Shown: piece by piece, positions 1 through 11,392 of the stretch
How positions within the stretch are numbered: the first letter of the stretch is position 1
Layout: each line of letters starts with the position of its first letter
From: Rhea pennata
Lineage: Eukaryota > Chordata > Aves > Rheiformes > Rheidae
Direction: 5' to 3'
Assembly (NCBI RefSeq): GCF_028389875.1
Contig: NC_084687.1
Span: forward strand, 5,492,157 to 5,556,156
Length of the DNA: 64,000 nucleotides
Program-made: the position numbers and the translations under genes
Notes under the pieces: model-generated
Told to the model about the DNA's origin: nothing
Database searches by the model: none
Seen by the model: only the letters and a program-made list of their open reading frames with translations

Positions 1-239
1 CAGGAAGGGTTTTGCACCCTGCAGTCCGTAATTGCAGCGCACACAACTTTGACCCGTAAAGCAAACTTCTGAAGCGCATGGCGAGCTCCGAAATGGCAGC
101 TCCCCAATTCTTTTCTCTTTTACCCACCATATGTAAGTGGCAGGAGAAAGAAGGTGTCCGTGTGCTGCGCCTTCTCACACGCTCGCACTCGCCCCACAAC
201 CCTTTTTCTCTGCACCCAGCGGATGGACGGTGTGTCCGG
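1..239. other. Left-edge sequence, no gene seen
   Basis: This stretch leads into the CpG island. It has mixed base composition, with some pyrimidine-rich sequence near 110-125. I see no convincing exon, repeat or RNA gene in it. Confidence 0.5.
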
Positions 240-1440
240 AGGACGGGCTGAACTGCAGAGCCGGGCGAGGAGCCCAGCGAGCCCCGGGGCCCCTGTGGTG
301 TGTGTGGGGCGCGCGCAGCGTTACGCCGGGGATGGCTCTAGGAGAATACGCCCGCGCACGCCTGCGGACGCTGCCTGCCAGGCTGCCTGCACGCAGGGCC
401 CTCCGCGCCTGGCTCCCGCGCCGGGGAGCTGCCTCAGCCCGGAGCCGGGCAAAGGGATGCACGAAGGAGAGAGAGCCCCGATACCCCCGCGAGCCTGACG
501 GCGCTTGCAGAAAGGGCCTCGCGGCTCCGCTTCGGCACCCGAGACCTCTGCAAGGCGGGTGCAGCCAGCGCGGCCCCGCGGGGCGCCGGGCCGGCCCCCC
601 GCCCCCCTCCCCGAGCAGGGCAGCGCCCGGCGGAGCCAGCCCGGTCCTCACCTGCGGCGCCGCATCCTCCACGCGGGAAGGGCCCGGGCCCGGCGGCCGC
701 CGGCGCTCCGCCGGGCGCGTAGCCGAGCCGGCTGCGCGCCGCGGGGCCGGAGGAGAGGGGCGGGCGCGGGGGGTCAGGTATTTCTCCATCGCGGCTCCGC
801 GGAGCCCGTAACAAAGGCGCTATTGAACTGGAGCCTCTCTGGTCTGTGAAGCAGAAACCTCTTGTATCTACTTCACTGCCTTTGATCTGACTCCCCCGGT
901 GGGATGTGCATTACTCATGTCCTGCTGCTCGGGTATCGCTGCCAGCGTGGGACGGCGGGGGGGGGCGCGGGGGGAGACGCCCCCCTCCCGGCGCCCCGCC
1001 TGGGAAGCATCCCGGCTCCGGGGGCCGCCGAGCCCCGTCCTCGGCGGCCGGTTTGCGCGGCGCGGCGGAGGCGCGGGCGCCCCACGAGCCCCCGCCGCGG
1101 CGGGCGCCCCGCGGGGGAACCTCGCGAAGGGCTTCGCTGGCGGCCGGACAAGGGTCCGACAGCGCAAACGCTTGTCAGGGTGCCCAGATCCCGCGTGTCT
1201 CGGATACGCTCAGAGCCTCCCCCGTGCTGCTTGTCCGGGCTTGCGCTTTTCGGAGGCGGGGGGCGGTTCGGCAGGGCGCGGGGGGGGCGCGGGCGGGCGG
1301 CGGCTGCTCGGTGGCTCCCCCCGGCGAGGCCCTGGGCGCAGCTGGCCGGGAGCGGAGCGGAGCGAAGCAGCAACCCCAGCGCCCCGCGGCCACCGCCGCT
1401 GCCAGGGCAGCCACGGCCCCGGGGCCCCGCGGCCGCTCCT
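240..1440. promoter_or_regulatory. CpG island 1
   Basis: Very high G+C with abundant undepleted CpG dinucleotides over about 1.2 kb. GC-box-like GGGCGGG runs lie near 755-770, and there are CGG/GCC tracts at 570-775 and 940-1330. Vertebrate DNA normally loses CpG, so this density points to an unmethylated promoter region. A short AT-richer gap lies at 815-900. A good minus-strand splice donor at about 652 suggests a promoter firing leftward. I see no plus-strand coding exon. Boundaries are by eye. Confidence 0.75.
653..815 (-). other. Possible minus-strand first exon (unidentified gene)
   Basis: Read on the minus strand, the sequence near 653 is GCCGCAG followed by GTGAGGACC, a strong donor context inside CpG island 1. 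Upstream of it on that strand is an ATG at about 789 opening a frame that starts MEKYLTPRARPS and is rich in Pro, Arg and Ala up to the donor. The composition alone could explain such a frame, so the exon may be purely 5' UTR. In mammals the gene next to CDK18 on this side is LEMD1, transcribed in the opposite direction, but the peptide here does not look like a LEM domain. No second exon can be placed because it would lie left of the window. Confidence 0.25.
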
Positions 1441-1818
1441 GCCGGCCCCACGGCCGCTCCTGCCGGCCCCACAGCCACTCCTGCTAGCCCCATGGCCGCT
1501 CCTACAAACCCTGCGGCTGCTCCTGCCAGCCCCGCGGCCGCTCCTGCCGGCCCCACGGCCGCTCCTACAAACCCTGTGGCCGCTCCTGCCAGCCCCACGG
1601 CCGCTCCTGCCGGCCCCACAGCCATTCCTGCTAGCCCCACGGCCGCTCCTGCAAACCCTGCGGTCGCTCTTGCAAGCCCCGCGGCCACTCCTGCCGGCCC
1701 CGCGGCTGCTCCCGGCAGCCCCACGGCCGCTCCTGCAAGCCCCACAGCTGCTCCTGCCGGCCCCGCGGCCGCTCCTGCAAGCCCCACAGGTGCTCCTGCA
1801 AACCCCATGGCCGCTCCT
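1441..1818. repeat. 21-bp minisatellite, 18 tandem units
   Basis: Eighteen consecutive units of exactly 21 bp run from 1441 to 1818 without any indel, and a partial degenerate unit precedes them (about 1415-1440). The core of each unit is GCCCCACGGCCGCTCCTGC with substitutions. Variation concentrates at the unit start (GCCGGC, GCTAGC, GCAAAC, ACAAAC) and at the CACGG/TGCGG step. Because 21 is a multiple of three, several frames stay open: one reads a heptad of type A-(G/S/N)-P-x-A-A-P, another L-L-P-A-P-R-P. This explains the long apparent frames here without requiring a protein. Confidence 0.93.
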
Positions 1819-4800
1819 GCAAACTGATCCCAGCAGGATTGCTACCAGCATGTCTAAAATCACAGTCTCATGGGACCCCCCAAAAAATTCCTGGACAAAG
1901 GCATCAAATGCACCTTAGCAGCTCCCATCACTCAGAGCGGTGTCTTGAGAAGCACTTTGCTGCCTTGAGCGAGCCCACTGCCTCGCTCCCGAGGAGCCGG
2001 GGGCCCTGGGCGTCCCCGGCCCGGCCCGGGCGACACAGGGCTGCAAGGACTTGAGTGAAATCCTGCTCTCCTGCCTTCCCAGCTCTTTTCCAGGAATGCC
2101 CATGCCTGGCAGCCAGAGCGCCGCGTGCGTGCGTCACCTTTGGAGGAAACTGCATGAAAGCACCCAAAACGAGAGGGAACGGCGCAGAACGGGCCTCCCG
2201 CGAGCCGAGGCTCCCAGTGCCACTTCCCCTGCTCCCAGCGCCGGGCGCCTCCTTGCCCGCATCCGGGTGCTTGGCGAGAGCCGGGGTGTTTGCAGCTCGC
2301 CACGGCTGTTCCCGGTGGGCAGCACACCCGTGGCGCAGAGAGAAATCCCACCGGGGGGGAAAAGGGATGGACAGAGAGATGCTCCAGAGGAAACGTTCAC
2401 CGACAGGAGGGTTTAGTTTCCCACTGTGGTCCGAACTCGCGGGACCCCACCGAGGTGCAGTCAACCTCTGTTTTGGGCTACGTTTCCTCCGGGTGAAGCT
2501 TCCCGCAGGCCCACCTCCTGCTCCGAAGGCTGGCCGGCGCCCCAGGGCACGCAGCGCTCTTCCAAAGCCTTGTTTAGTTTTTAAACATTAACTATCATAA
2601 CTCAGGGGAGCAGCTGAAGTGAGAGAGTCGGGCAACGATCCATTTCTGAGCTATCTTGACAACTGGCTCCAGCACGGCAAGATTAGATCTACTAATCACG
2701 TTTATAAGGCGCCCAGTAACACAAATTGGTATTCGGAGAATATTCGTCACTGTAACAATGTCACTTCCCAGGTTTGCGTGTGCATTACCGCGTCCGCCTC
2801 CAAGGCGTCGCGCTTGCACCCTGGGGTTTGCAGGGACACCCGCTCGGGGAAGGAGAGGCTCGAACGTAGCCGTTGCACCAGCGCCTGCACGGCTACACGG
2901 CGAGTCCCGCGGCGACGCTGGGGGCTGCGTGCGGAGTTCACCCAGCTCTGCCATCACCTGGCTTTGCATTCGCAGCCGCTTTAAGAAAAACGATAAAGCC
3001 CAAACCTTGTGAGGATGCTATACGAATCCCTCACCTTCCTGCCTCCTACGGGCCGCGGAAAGCAAGGCCGGGTGAGTTTAACGACACCCCAAATCACACC
3101 GTGCACCACCCCGGGCGAGCTGACGGAAGCAAACGCAGCTGTGGCTCCCAGACGCTCTCCAAAGCAGGCAGCCGGCTTCGAAAGCGGGTTGTCCTCAGCA
3201 CCCTTATCCAGACGCGCTCCGGAGAGGTGCTCCACGAACCCGCGTGCTGCACGCACGCGGGCACACACTGCTCCCAGAACACAGCACGCAGCGTAAAACT
3301 CTTCTGCTTCGTTTGAGGGGAGAAAAGAAATCCCTTCGTTTTCCGGCTCCTTTTGCACTTTTCTCCCTGCCCACCGGGATGCCCGGGCTGCCTCCCCCCA
3401 AGACGCTGCGCGAGCACCCGGCGGCCCGTGAGATGGGTTTCCCCTGGCACCGCGCACCAGCACCCAGGCTGGGCACGCTCAGCGCCGGCAGGCGCGTAGC
3501 AAACCCGGGGCTGGGGAGGTGCTCTGGGAGCGGGCGCCCAGCGGGGACAGGGCACCCGGGGGTGCCCGCCGTGGCAGCTTTTGTGCAGGGTTGGCTGAGA
3601 TCTGCACTGGAGAGCGGAAAAGTTCTCGCTGGAGCCCGCAGGGTTGAGCTGGGAGGAACGCACCACAAATCCAGTTCGCTTGGACCAGCTGGCTTTGGTT
3701 GGAAGACCAACTCCGAGAAGTTGCAACGTTTCCTTTCCGCTTGCCATTTGGAACAACATTTTGCTTCCAGCCCTCCCTCACTCTCACCAAAAAGACCTGT
3801 TTTAGGTGGTGGTTGGAAATGTAATGAAAGCTTTCCCTCTGGATGAAACAAAACGTACCCAGACCTAGACGATGCTGTCTCCTGGCTTGCTGAAGAAATT
3901 CAGAATAGATTCATTTCGTGGAGGTTTTGTATGCAGTTTCACAGGACTGCAGAGCACCGACGCGCTCCTGGGCAGAGCTGGGTGCGGAGCACGCAGGGAC
4001 CTGGCCTGGCTCGGGCCGTGTTGCTAACACGGCTGTGCACAGCACGACCCCATGTCACGGTCCCTGCTAAACCCCAAACCCCGTGAGCTCGGCTCTGCTC
4101 AGCCCCAGCGCCCAGCGCCAGGCGCAGCGCTTCCTTGGGGCGTTTTTGCAAGCTGGAGTGATGAGAGCGAGGCCGAGAGCGACGGAGCGTGGTAATGACC
4201 CAGGTCCCTTCCCACAATCTCGCCGCCAGTTTGCTGCACAGCCCATTAGGAGCGGGAAACGCGGCTCGGGAACCCTGGTAAGTCACTCACTAACAAGGTC
4301 CTCCGGGGACGGCATCATCTGCAGAGCTTGCACTGCCTTTGAGGGAAATAGGAAAATTTCCTTCCCCAGCCAACACCTGATCCCAGATGCAAACCCATCC
4401 CTGCCCATCACGAAGCGGATCCCGGAGCCCTTTTCCATGCAGCTTCGCCGTCGCACCCACAGGCTCCAGCAGCTCCTGTAAAGTTGCCCCATGGTCGGCT
4501 GCTGCTGAACTGCAATTCTCGCCACCGCTCCGCTCCCTCGCTGGCACAGCCGCGTTCACCCTGGCGTGAGCCAGACAAGCTGCAACCTGCGCTGCGAATC
4601 CAGCTGCCCGGCCGTTTGCTCCCCACCTCCCACCGCGGCAGCTGCGCTGGCCTCCCCGGAGCTGCAGCCGGGGTGATTCGGATCGAAATGGTGCAGGACG
4701 GATTTCATCCCCGGGGATGCGCTGGCCGCCGGGCGCTCGCGCCCTGTCCCCACCTCCCGGCCCTGGCTGCTGCCCACGCGCAGGTCCGCCTGCAAAGGGA

Positions 4801-5260
4801 GCATCCGTGCGCGCACGGGCTGGCGCGAGGCACAGCGACTCGGCCCACAGCGACTGTTCCTCCAAGGAGCCGAACCGCGGCGCTGCGCGGTGCGCACTGC
4901 TGCGGACAGTGGGGAGGCTCAGCACGACCCTCCGTGCCTTCCCGCGGGCCAGGCACCTTGCAGTTTTCCTGCCCAAGGAAGGGGACCGAGCCCGCCAAAG
5001 CAGCTGTCCTCCGACGAGCTGGGGTCTCCCCCAGTCGCTAAGCCCGTCAGGGAAACGCAGGGCTTCGGCACCCCAGTTACGGGCTCCCGGGAGCCGCATC
5101 GCGGTGCCTCCCGGAGCTGGGTCACGCGAGGCCGCAGACCCGCCTGGAGGACAGCGGTGCGGGGCGGGAGGGGAGCTGCAGAGCTCCCTCAGAGCAGAGC
5201 TTAGGAGGCAGCTGGCTCGTGAGCTGTCCCCTGTCTTCCCCTACAGCCCTGCGTAACTAG
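1819..5260. other. G+C-rich non-coding stretch
   Basis: About 3.4 kb of G+C-rich DNA with intermittent CpG clusters, densest at about 4540-5210. Open frames up to about 270 codons exist on both strands, but they overlap one another, are rich in Arg, Pro, Ala and Gly, and match no family I recognise, so they are read as compositional. An AT-richer patch at 2575-2760 interrupts the block. No exon with a good acceptor-donor pair was found. Confidence 0.6.
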
Positions 5261-7317
5261 CAGTATTTTAGGGCCATGCACCTTGTGCGCAGGAAATGGG
5301 GAAGAGATGCAAAATGTGCACGGGGGCAAACGCAGATTAGCCTCTGTGCTGTGACCAGTGGCAGTGATCCCCAGAGGCAGGTCTTGCACGACTTGAGGGA
5401 AAGAGGGTTTGGAAAGCATCAGAGCCTCCTTGTGAAACCCTCAGTGCAGCACATGCCTGAAATTAAATCTCTGCACAGGGAATCACAGCCTCCCCTTGGC
5501 TTTTCAAGCCCACAATAGCAGCAGGAAGCAGCAGGTCTGCTCAGCCCGAAGGTGGCTCAGAGGAGCCCATGCAGGCAGAGATGCTCCACAGTGGACAGTG
5601 GCGGCTGCTTCGCCCCGGCTCCATGCAGGGGTGATGCTGGTGGATGCCACTTGCCAGATGTTTTACCTCTCTGGAGATGTCAAGCTTGTCTGTAAATGAA
5701 GGAAACCGGCATCTTGTGTTTTAGTACCAGATTTTGCAGTCTTCCCACCATAGGAAATATTCAGCATCCGCTATGTCAGGTCTAAAGCAATGCAGATGTG
5801 AGATACTTCTGTCTCATCCGCTACTGGCCACGTTGTTCACCGCCGCCAACAATTTGTCACGTTCTGTAGACAAGTCACTGGAGACCCGTGACATAATGTG
5901 ACACCTATTAGCATGAGAAGAAAAGTGTCGCTTTGTCAATCCTTCTTCCCCGGCGCGCGTGCGCTGCCGAATAGCACGTCGGTGGTCCCACAGCTCCACT
6001 GCCAGCGACGAGCCACGGCCACACCAGGGAGGAAGACGAGCGCCGCAGGGAGACCGGAAAGCGCGGGGCGAAGGCGCCTCCAGCAGAGAAAAGCGACTGT
6101 TCTCCTTGACGGGCGAGCACCGTCTAGGCAGGCGAGCGTGCACCCGCACGCACATGCACGCACGCACACACACTTCACCACTGGTGCCCAAACCCACGCA
6201 CAAGCCATCGGGAACCACTTGGTTTCCTCAGCCCGTGTCACCCCCCCAGGACCCCACTGCCACGGTCACCTGGGCTTCAGTACCCAAGCACGGAGGAAGT
6301 AACAGCGGGAATCAAACAGCACTGAAATGAAGGTAATTCCTATCCTAATTTCCTTCCCCTTTGCTGCCATCACTGCTCCGTTCAGGTTAAGACATGCACC
6401 ACTCTCCTTATCTTTGCTCGGGATTACCTCATCGCAGAAAAGCAGGAACCTTGCTCTTTGCTTTTCCAAATACCAGCACTAGTGCCTGAACTGCAAGTCT
6501 CCAGCCAGAGGGAGGATTTCACAAATGCCTTTTCATCGCAACGCTGATCTCTTCCTATCACACCAACACATTTTTTTTCTTACAGGATTCAATCATATTC
6601 AGCAAGACATGATCAGTAGCAAATCTTCTGCTCTTAATGCTCCAGTTCACACTCATGAGAAAGAAAAATAGGCTTCCGAACTGAGCAGAGTTCATCTTTC
6701 TCTTTGCCTGTAATTAGGGGCTGATGCATGGATTTTATACACACAAAATACAATGCAAAACTATTTGTGCACATACACATATATAATCTTACACAAACAC
6801 CCCCACTTCACTTACATGGTACGTGATGAAAAACTTATATTGCCATATATGCACATGAACATATTTCATGCGCAGAATCACTCATACAAGTGCATATACT
6901 TCCTTCTGAAATACAACAGTTAAAGAGCTTAAATGTAACTCAGCTGATCTAGGTGCATTAGCATGTGTTGCATATAAACTCTGTGTCAATATAAATAATG
7001 TGAATACATAGGAATATATATATATACATCTTCACAAATGTTCATTGATGATTGGTGACCAATCAATGATTATTCTTGCCTAAAACAAAGAGAACTTTTT
7101 TTCTCCAGCAGCTCACACATATATGTACAAGAATATAATCATTGCAAGCAAAAGTCACACAATGGCTACAATAGAGTGTGAATACATATAGGTATATATA
7201 TATTCGTACACACATACATAAACACATTTTCAATGCGTACAACACAAAAAGCAGAAAAGCAACTTGAATTTCTTCAGATATGCTCATACACAGACATTAC
7301 CTGCATAGTTTAAGGAC
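5261..7317. other. Transition to AT-rich non-coding DNA
   Basis: G+C falls across this segment. A CA/CG-alternating patch lies at about 6138-6172 and a strongly AT-rich part with TA microsatellites at about 6735-7260. Two similar blocks (near 6998-7030 and 7168-7215) each contain a GTGAATACAT motif followed by a TA run, suggesting local duplication. No gene is seen. Confidence 0.6.
7042..7069. repeat. Short imperfect inverted repeat with ATTGGT/ACCAAT arms
   Basis: The inner arms ATTGGT and ACCAAT are separated by a single G, and the outer arms TCATTGAT and ATCAATGA flank or overlap them. The site sits between two TA-rich microsatellites. It contains a CCAAT motif in each orientation, a possible NF-Y-type site, but no gene start is adjacent. 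Confidence 0.6.
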
Positions 7318-7475
7318 AGGGGGTGAGCTATACAGGTAACACACGCGGGCACGCGCTGATGAACGCAGGTGTTTGCGTGTTTTGCGTGTGCTCCTCACAA
7401 ACGCCCATCGGGGAACGCGTGTGCACGTGTGCATGCACTCGTGTTCACGGGCTCGCTCTCACGCACACACAACTC
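7318..7475. repeat. Alternating purine-pyrimidine CA/CG/GT-rich tract
   Basis: Dense ACACGCG, GTGTGCACGTGTGCATGC and CACACACAAC motifs make this an interrupted CA/CG simple-sequence region capable of left-handed DNA. No gene is seen. Confidence 0.6.
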
Positions 7476-7518
7476 CACTAGGCAAGACTTCAGACAAAGA
7501 AAGAAAGAGAAAAATGCT

Positions 7519-7595
7519 GCCTTACTTTTTCCTCCTTTTTTTTTTTTCCTTTTTTTTTTTCTTTTCCTCTCTCCTCCCTGCTGCCTCAATTTCAG
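7519..7595 (+). other. Long polypyrimidine tract ending in CAG
   Basis: An almost pure C/T tract including T runs of 10 or more is followed by CTCAATTTCAG, ending at 7595. It follows a purine-rich AAAGAAAGAGAAAAA segment. The layout matches a strong 3' splice acceptor for a plus-strand exon starting at 7596 at the edge of CpG island 2. An equally simple reading is a low-complexity tract that happens to end in CAG. No downstream donor of comparable quality was found. Confidence 0.35.
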
Positions 7596-7639
7596 GACTT
7601 CAGCGGGACGGGAATTCTTTGGAAGAGATCACGAAAAGC

Positions 7640-8030
7640 AACTTAACGACCCAGCGAGCGCCGCCGGCCGCCGCGCAGCCGGGAAGGAACAAAAGCGCAG
7701 CGCTCGGAGCGGCGCTGAATAGGTGTCTTCCTAATCGCAAGGGGATTGCGCGGCCGTGCGTGGCGGCGGGGCGGGCGGGAGGCGGGTGGAAGGGGCCACG
7801 CCGGGAGGCTGCGGAAGGCAGCCCGCAACGCCGCCGGGAGCGGAGCGCGCAGCTTGCCCGCCGCCCCCCGCATCGCCGCCGCCGCGCCGGGAGCGCTGCC
7901 CCGCTCGCCGCCGCCGGCCCGCGCCGCCGCCCGCCCTCCGCTCTCGCCTCTTCTCCCTTTTTTCGCTTTGTCCTCGTCCCTCCTCCTCCTCTCGAGACGG
8001 GCACAAAAGAGATCCTGACCTAGGAGGGGA
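7640..8030. promoter_or_regulatory. CpG island 2
   Basis: About 390 bp of dense CpG sequence with GCCGCC, GCGCGG and CGGGCGG motifs, bounded by AT-rich DNA on the left and ordinary sequence on the right. It contains GC boxes near 7765-7785 and ends in a pyrimidine-rich TCCTCCTCCTCTCGAG segment. It resembles a promoter island, but no coding exon or clear donor identifies the gene or direction. Confidence 0.65.
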
Positions 8031-10760
8031 CGTATCAGCCGTCGGAGCAGGGAGGGGGAAAGAAAATACCCAGGTGCACCAATTTGTGCTTCCGGCAGGC
8101 AGGGAAATTAAAAATAGCTGGAATAGCTCAAAATTGGAGGCAGCGTTCCTCCTCTAATGAGCGTAGGCAGCGGAGTGAGGATGGAAGCGTGTTTCCCCGC
8201 CGTCTCTCGCCGTCCCCCTGGATGCCGCTCTGCACGGTCGCTGCCGCACGCTTTTGGGAAAAAGCATTTTTGCGCTCCCGGGAGCTGCCAGGGCTTGAGC
8301 TGCTCTTGGATGCAGCTGCTGACACGCACTTCAGCTGCTTTAGCTCCAAAGCCCTGCTCTCCCTTGATCCCTATCTCAAAATAGAGGGGTTCAGCCAGAA
8401 TTATATGCACAGATACAGATCCTGACTCCTCTGGGGCTTGCAAAAGCAAAGATAAGTCGAATGTGAGACTCTTTTCTCCTCCTCCCCCTTTTTTTTTGTG
8501 CTCATTGCTATCCCTTCACTGTGGCTCTCATAAATCCTGAACTGTCAGCAGGACAACGGGGATTTGGCGGGGATTTAGGCAGGCTTCAGGCCCGTAAAGC
8601 GAGCCGGAGCCTGCTCCGCTGCCAGCGACCCTCCCGCCCGCCAGCGGTTTTAGCTGGAGAAGGGCCGCGGCCGGCGCGGGAGCGAGGGCGGCAGCAGGCC
8701 AGGGAGGGCTGTGCCGCCTCTCAGCATCTGCTGGGCTTTGACACTGTGCTCACTTGGGCTTTTTTTTTGTTTTTAATTGTCTGATGTCCGGCATTTGCAT
8801 AAATCCCCACAATGCAGCGCAGCAGGACTTTTGCTCTGAGCTAATAAATAGACGACAAAAATAAACGTGTCATGTAAGATTTGCTTCCATGTTTTTTTCT
8901 TTGCGAGCCGAGCTATCACCAAGAAATGATGCTGGCGGGACTGATCTCACAGGAACGGTCAGCCCGGCCCGCCACAGGCGCCGACGCGCGCTCTGCCCGC
9001 CGCGGCGACTTTGCCAGATGCTAGACCGAAGTGCCTGGGCTGGGAGCAGGAGGAAAACGTGTCTGCAGATCCCGAAGAGGTGCTCCTCTGGGCCCATCGC
9101 AGGCTGGCTGGTAACGCGGGGAGGGTCAAATCCTCCACATCTGCCTTGCTGTTGCCTGGCACCTTCACGGGGCAACTCGCAGCTTCCCTGCACTGGCCCC
9201 CAAGGGCTGTTCTCCAAATGCCGCCCCAAAAGCACAAGGGCAACAGCCTCGCAGCTCTGCCGGGCCTCTCCACAGACCCTAAAAAGATCTATCATTGCAA
9301 CTGTACCATGTTTGCATCCAGTAATAGCCATGCAGGGTACCAGGGCTGCCCTGTTTCTAGATGCGTTTTCCATAAAACGACAGGGCGCTGGGGTTTTCCT
9401 CTCCCCGACACGGCTCCCTAACAGCCTGGTCAGCCCTCCGCACTCGCTCACGGTGGACATCGCTCTGTTTATGAACTTAGCTCCCAGAGCCAAGAGAAAG
9501 AATAATTGCTCTGCCATGAATATTCAAGTGGACTCATGGAAGCTGGAATCGTGCCATGTGTTTGCTAAAGGACAATTTCCTCCTTAATTTTTACAAGAGT
9601 TTATTTAACACTTCAAAGAACTTGACAGTGAATAGGGGATTGATGGGAACACCATACATCCTACCCCATGACACATTTGACATGCTCAAAGTTTTCAAAG
9701 ACAGGCAGCAATTAATCATGGGAATCCTGCATCCCTGGAAGTCTTTACCCCACTCATGACAGGGTATTTTTGTGAGAGACCTGCTGTATCTCAGCTGGAA
9801 GTGTCTACACTCGATGAGGGAGCTGCCAGGTGCGCTCCCCCATTGGATCAGACTGGATGACCCCTACTGAACTTTGTATCTGCGAAGCAATGGGACTTGG
9901 ATTTGGTGTAAAGACGGCAACAAGACTCATTACATCCTGAAGATTTAGCAGAAGATGGTTACTCTGCAAAGGGCGCGGGCCGTGCTTGAGATCGTATCTC
10001 GTGCACTACAGGAAGTAGATGTTTTTTTCTTCATGCAGCCCTTGATTCTGGAGGATTCACAATGCGTTTATAGAAATGCTTTAGTGTTTCCAACTGTGTT
10101 TTTTGAGAAAACCTTGAAAACATGAATCCTAAAGGGTAAAAGCTAGAAGAGTAATAAAGACCTAATAATGTGTGAGCTTGCTTTTTTTTCTTTTAAAACT
10201 CCAACCAATTCTAAATAATTTTTACGACTTTACAGAACTGCCTGCTGACATGTGAAGCCTTGGGACTACTGTGACCGTAAAGATGGATTCACAAATGCTG
10301 GTCAACAGTGGAGAAAGCGCTGCCTGCCATTTTCCAAAACACTCAGAGCAGCTTGTGAAAACAACTCTTCAGCCTCATAGAGCTGCACTTAATTATCATT
10401 TAAGGGGTCCTGGGATGAGGTTTTCTGCCTACGTGCAGGGTTCCCAGACCTGGCCGGTCTGAGGAGGTCTCCTGTGCCCTGTGTCACTGGGTGGATGTGT
10501 GTTTTACCAGGGACCCGGGGAGGAGGCGGGGCAGGACTCCGGGAAAGGGCAGAGCCATCCCGATGGAAATCAGAAAGCAGCATGGAGCGAGGTGGAAATT
10601 ACATGAGGTTTGGGCATGAGGCAGCCATGAAGCAGCCCCCCAGGACCCGGCTGGTAATATCCCCCTTCCCCAAAGCGCAGCAGAGAGCGGATGGGATCAT
10701 CTGTCTTCATTACATCACCCAAACAGGCTCTGTCAGTTCACACTGCAAAACTAATCAATA
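8031..10760. other. Non-coding stretch between islands
   Basis: Mostly unremarkable single-copy sequence. The 8795-8875 segment holds an ATTTGCAT octamer-like site followed by several ATAAATA/AAATAAAC motifs. The 9430-9600 segment contains an AT-rich, non-repetitive piece that could be a conserved element. No exon was found. Confidence 0.5.
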
Positions 10761-11345
10761 TCTGCCGCCGGCTGCAGCCTCCCGACACGCTCTGGCAGGC
10801 AGCAGTGCCAGCGGGGCGAACACCGGCACCACGGGGCCGAGCCGCGCGCAGGCCCCGGTGCGGCCTGGCCACAGCCACCTCTCCCTTCGCAGCAGGGATC
10901 CCCGGGCTACGCGGGCAGAGACACCAGATCATCACCAAGCATTGCCCACGCGTGGTTGTTCAGTTCACTATTGAATTTGCACTCTTTATTTGCTATCTTT
11001 ATTCGCTATATTTTAATTTCCCTTTGCCGCAATATCCCAACGCCTCGGCGGCTGCTATCCATAACCACCCGAGCAAAGCTTCTGCAGCAAAGCCGGGGAG
11101 CAAAGATCGCCACTGAGCGACTTGCCCGGCCAGTCGCGCTCACCCAGCGCTGCTCAGATCGTAAACCTGAGCCGCCCACAGGGCCCCGAGGCCCACGCAG
11201 GACGAGCGCAGGGCAGGGCTGGAAGCCGAGCGCGGCCCTACGAAAACCACTCGGCCCCTCAGCGCAGCACGGTCCGGCCAGCCCCAGCCCCAGGGCCGGC
11301 TGCGCCGCCAGGGATTTCGGCAATTCCGGCCTAAAACGGATCAAA
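10761..11345. promoter_or_regulatory. CpG-rich block 3
   Basis: Two G+C-rich, CpG-containing stretches (about 10763-10925 and 11095-11345) flank an AT-rich centre near 10960-11035. The density is lower than in islands 1 and 2. It adjoins the E-box repeat on the right. No exon is identified. Confidence 0.4.
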
Positions 11346-11392
11346 AGGAGCAGCGAGGGGAGATGAGGGCTGCGGGGGTTGGGGGGGGTTGT

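Noticed and set aside
899..1918. Long overlapping open frames on both strands (up to about 340 codons)
   Set aside because: They are created by G+C-rich sequence and the 21-bp repeat, exist in several frames at once, and show no known domain.
4290..5099. Minus-strand open frame of about 270 codons
   Set aside because: It overlaps other long frames on both strands in G+C-rich DNA, has a composition-driven Arg/Ala/Pro-rich sequence, and no domain or splice pattern supports it.
9840..9895. Possible CR1 3' end (GGATCAGACTGGATGACCCC)
   Set aside because: Only a short resemblance to the CR1 3' region, without the CTATGATT tail or upstream coding sequence.
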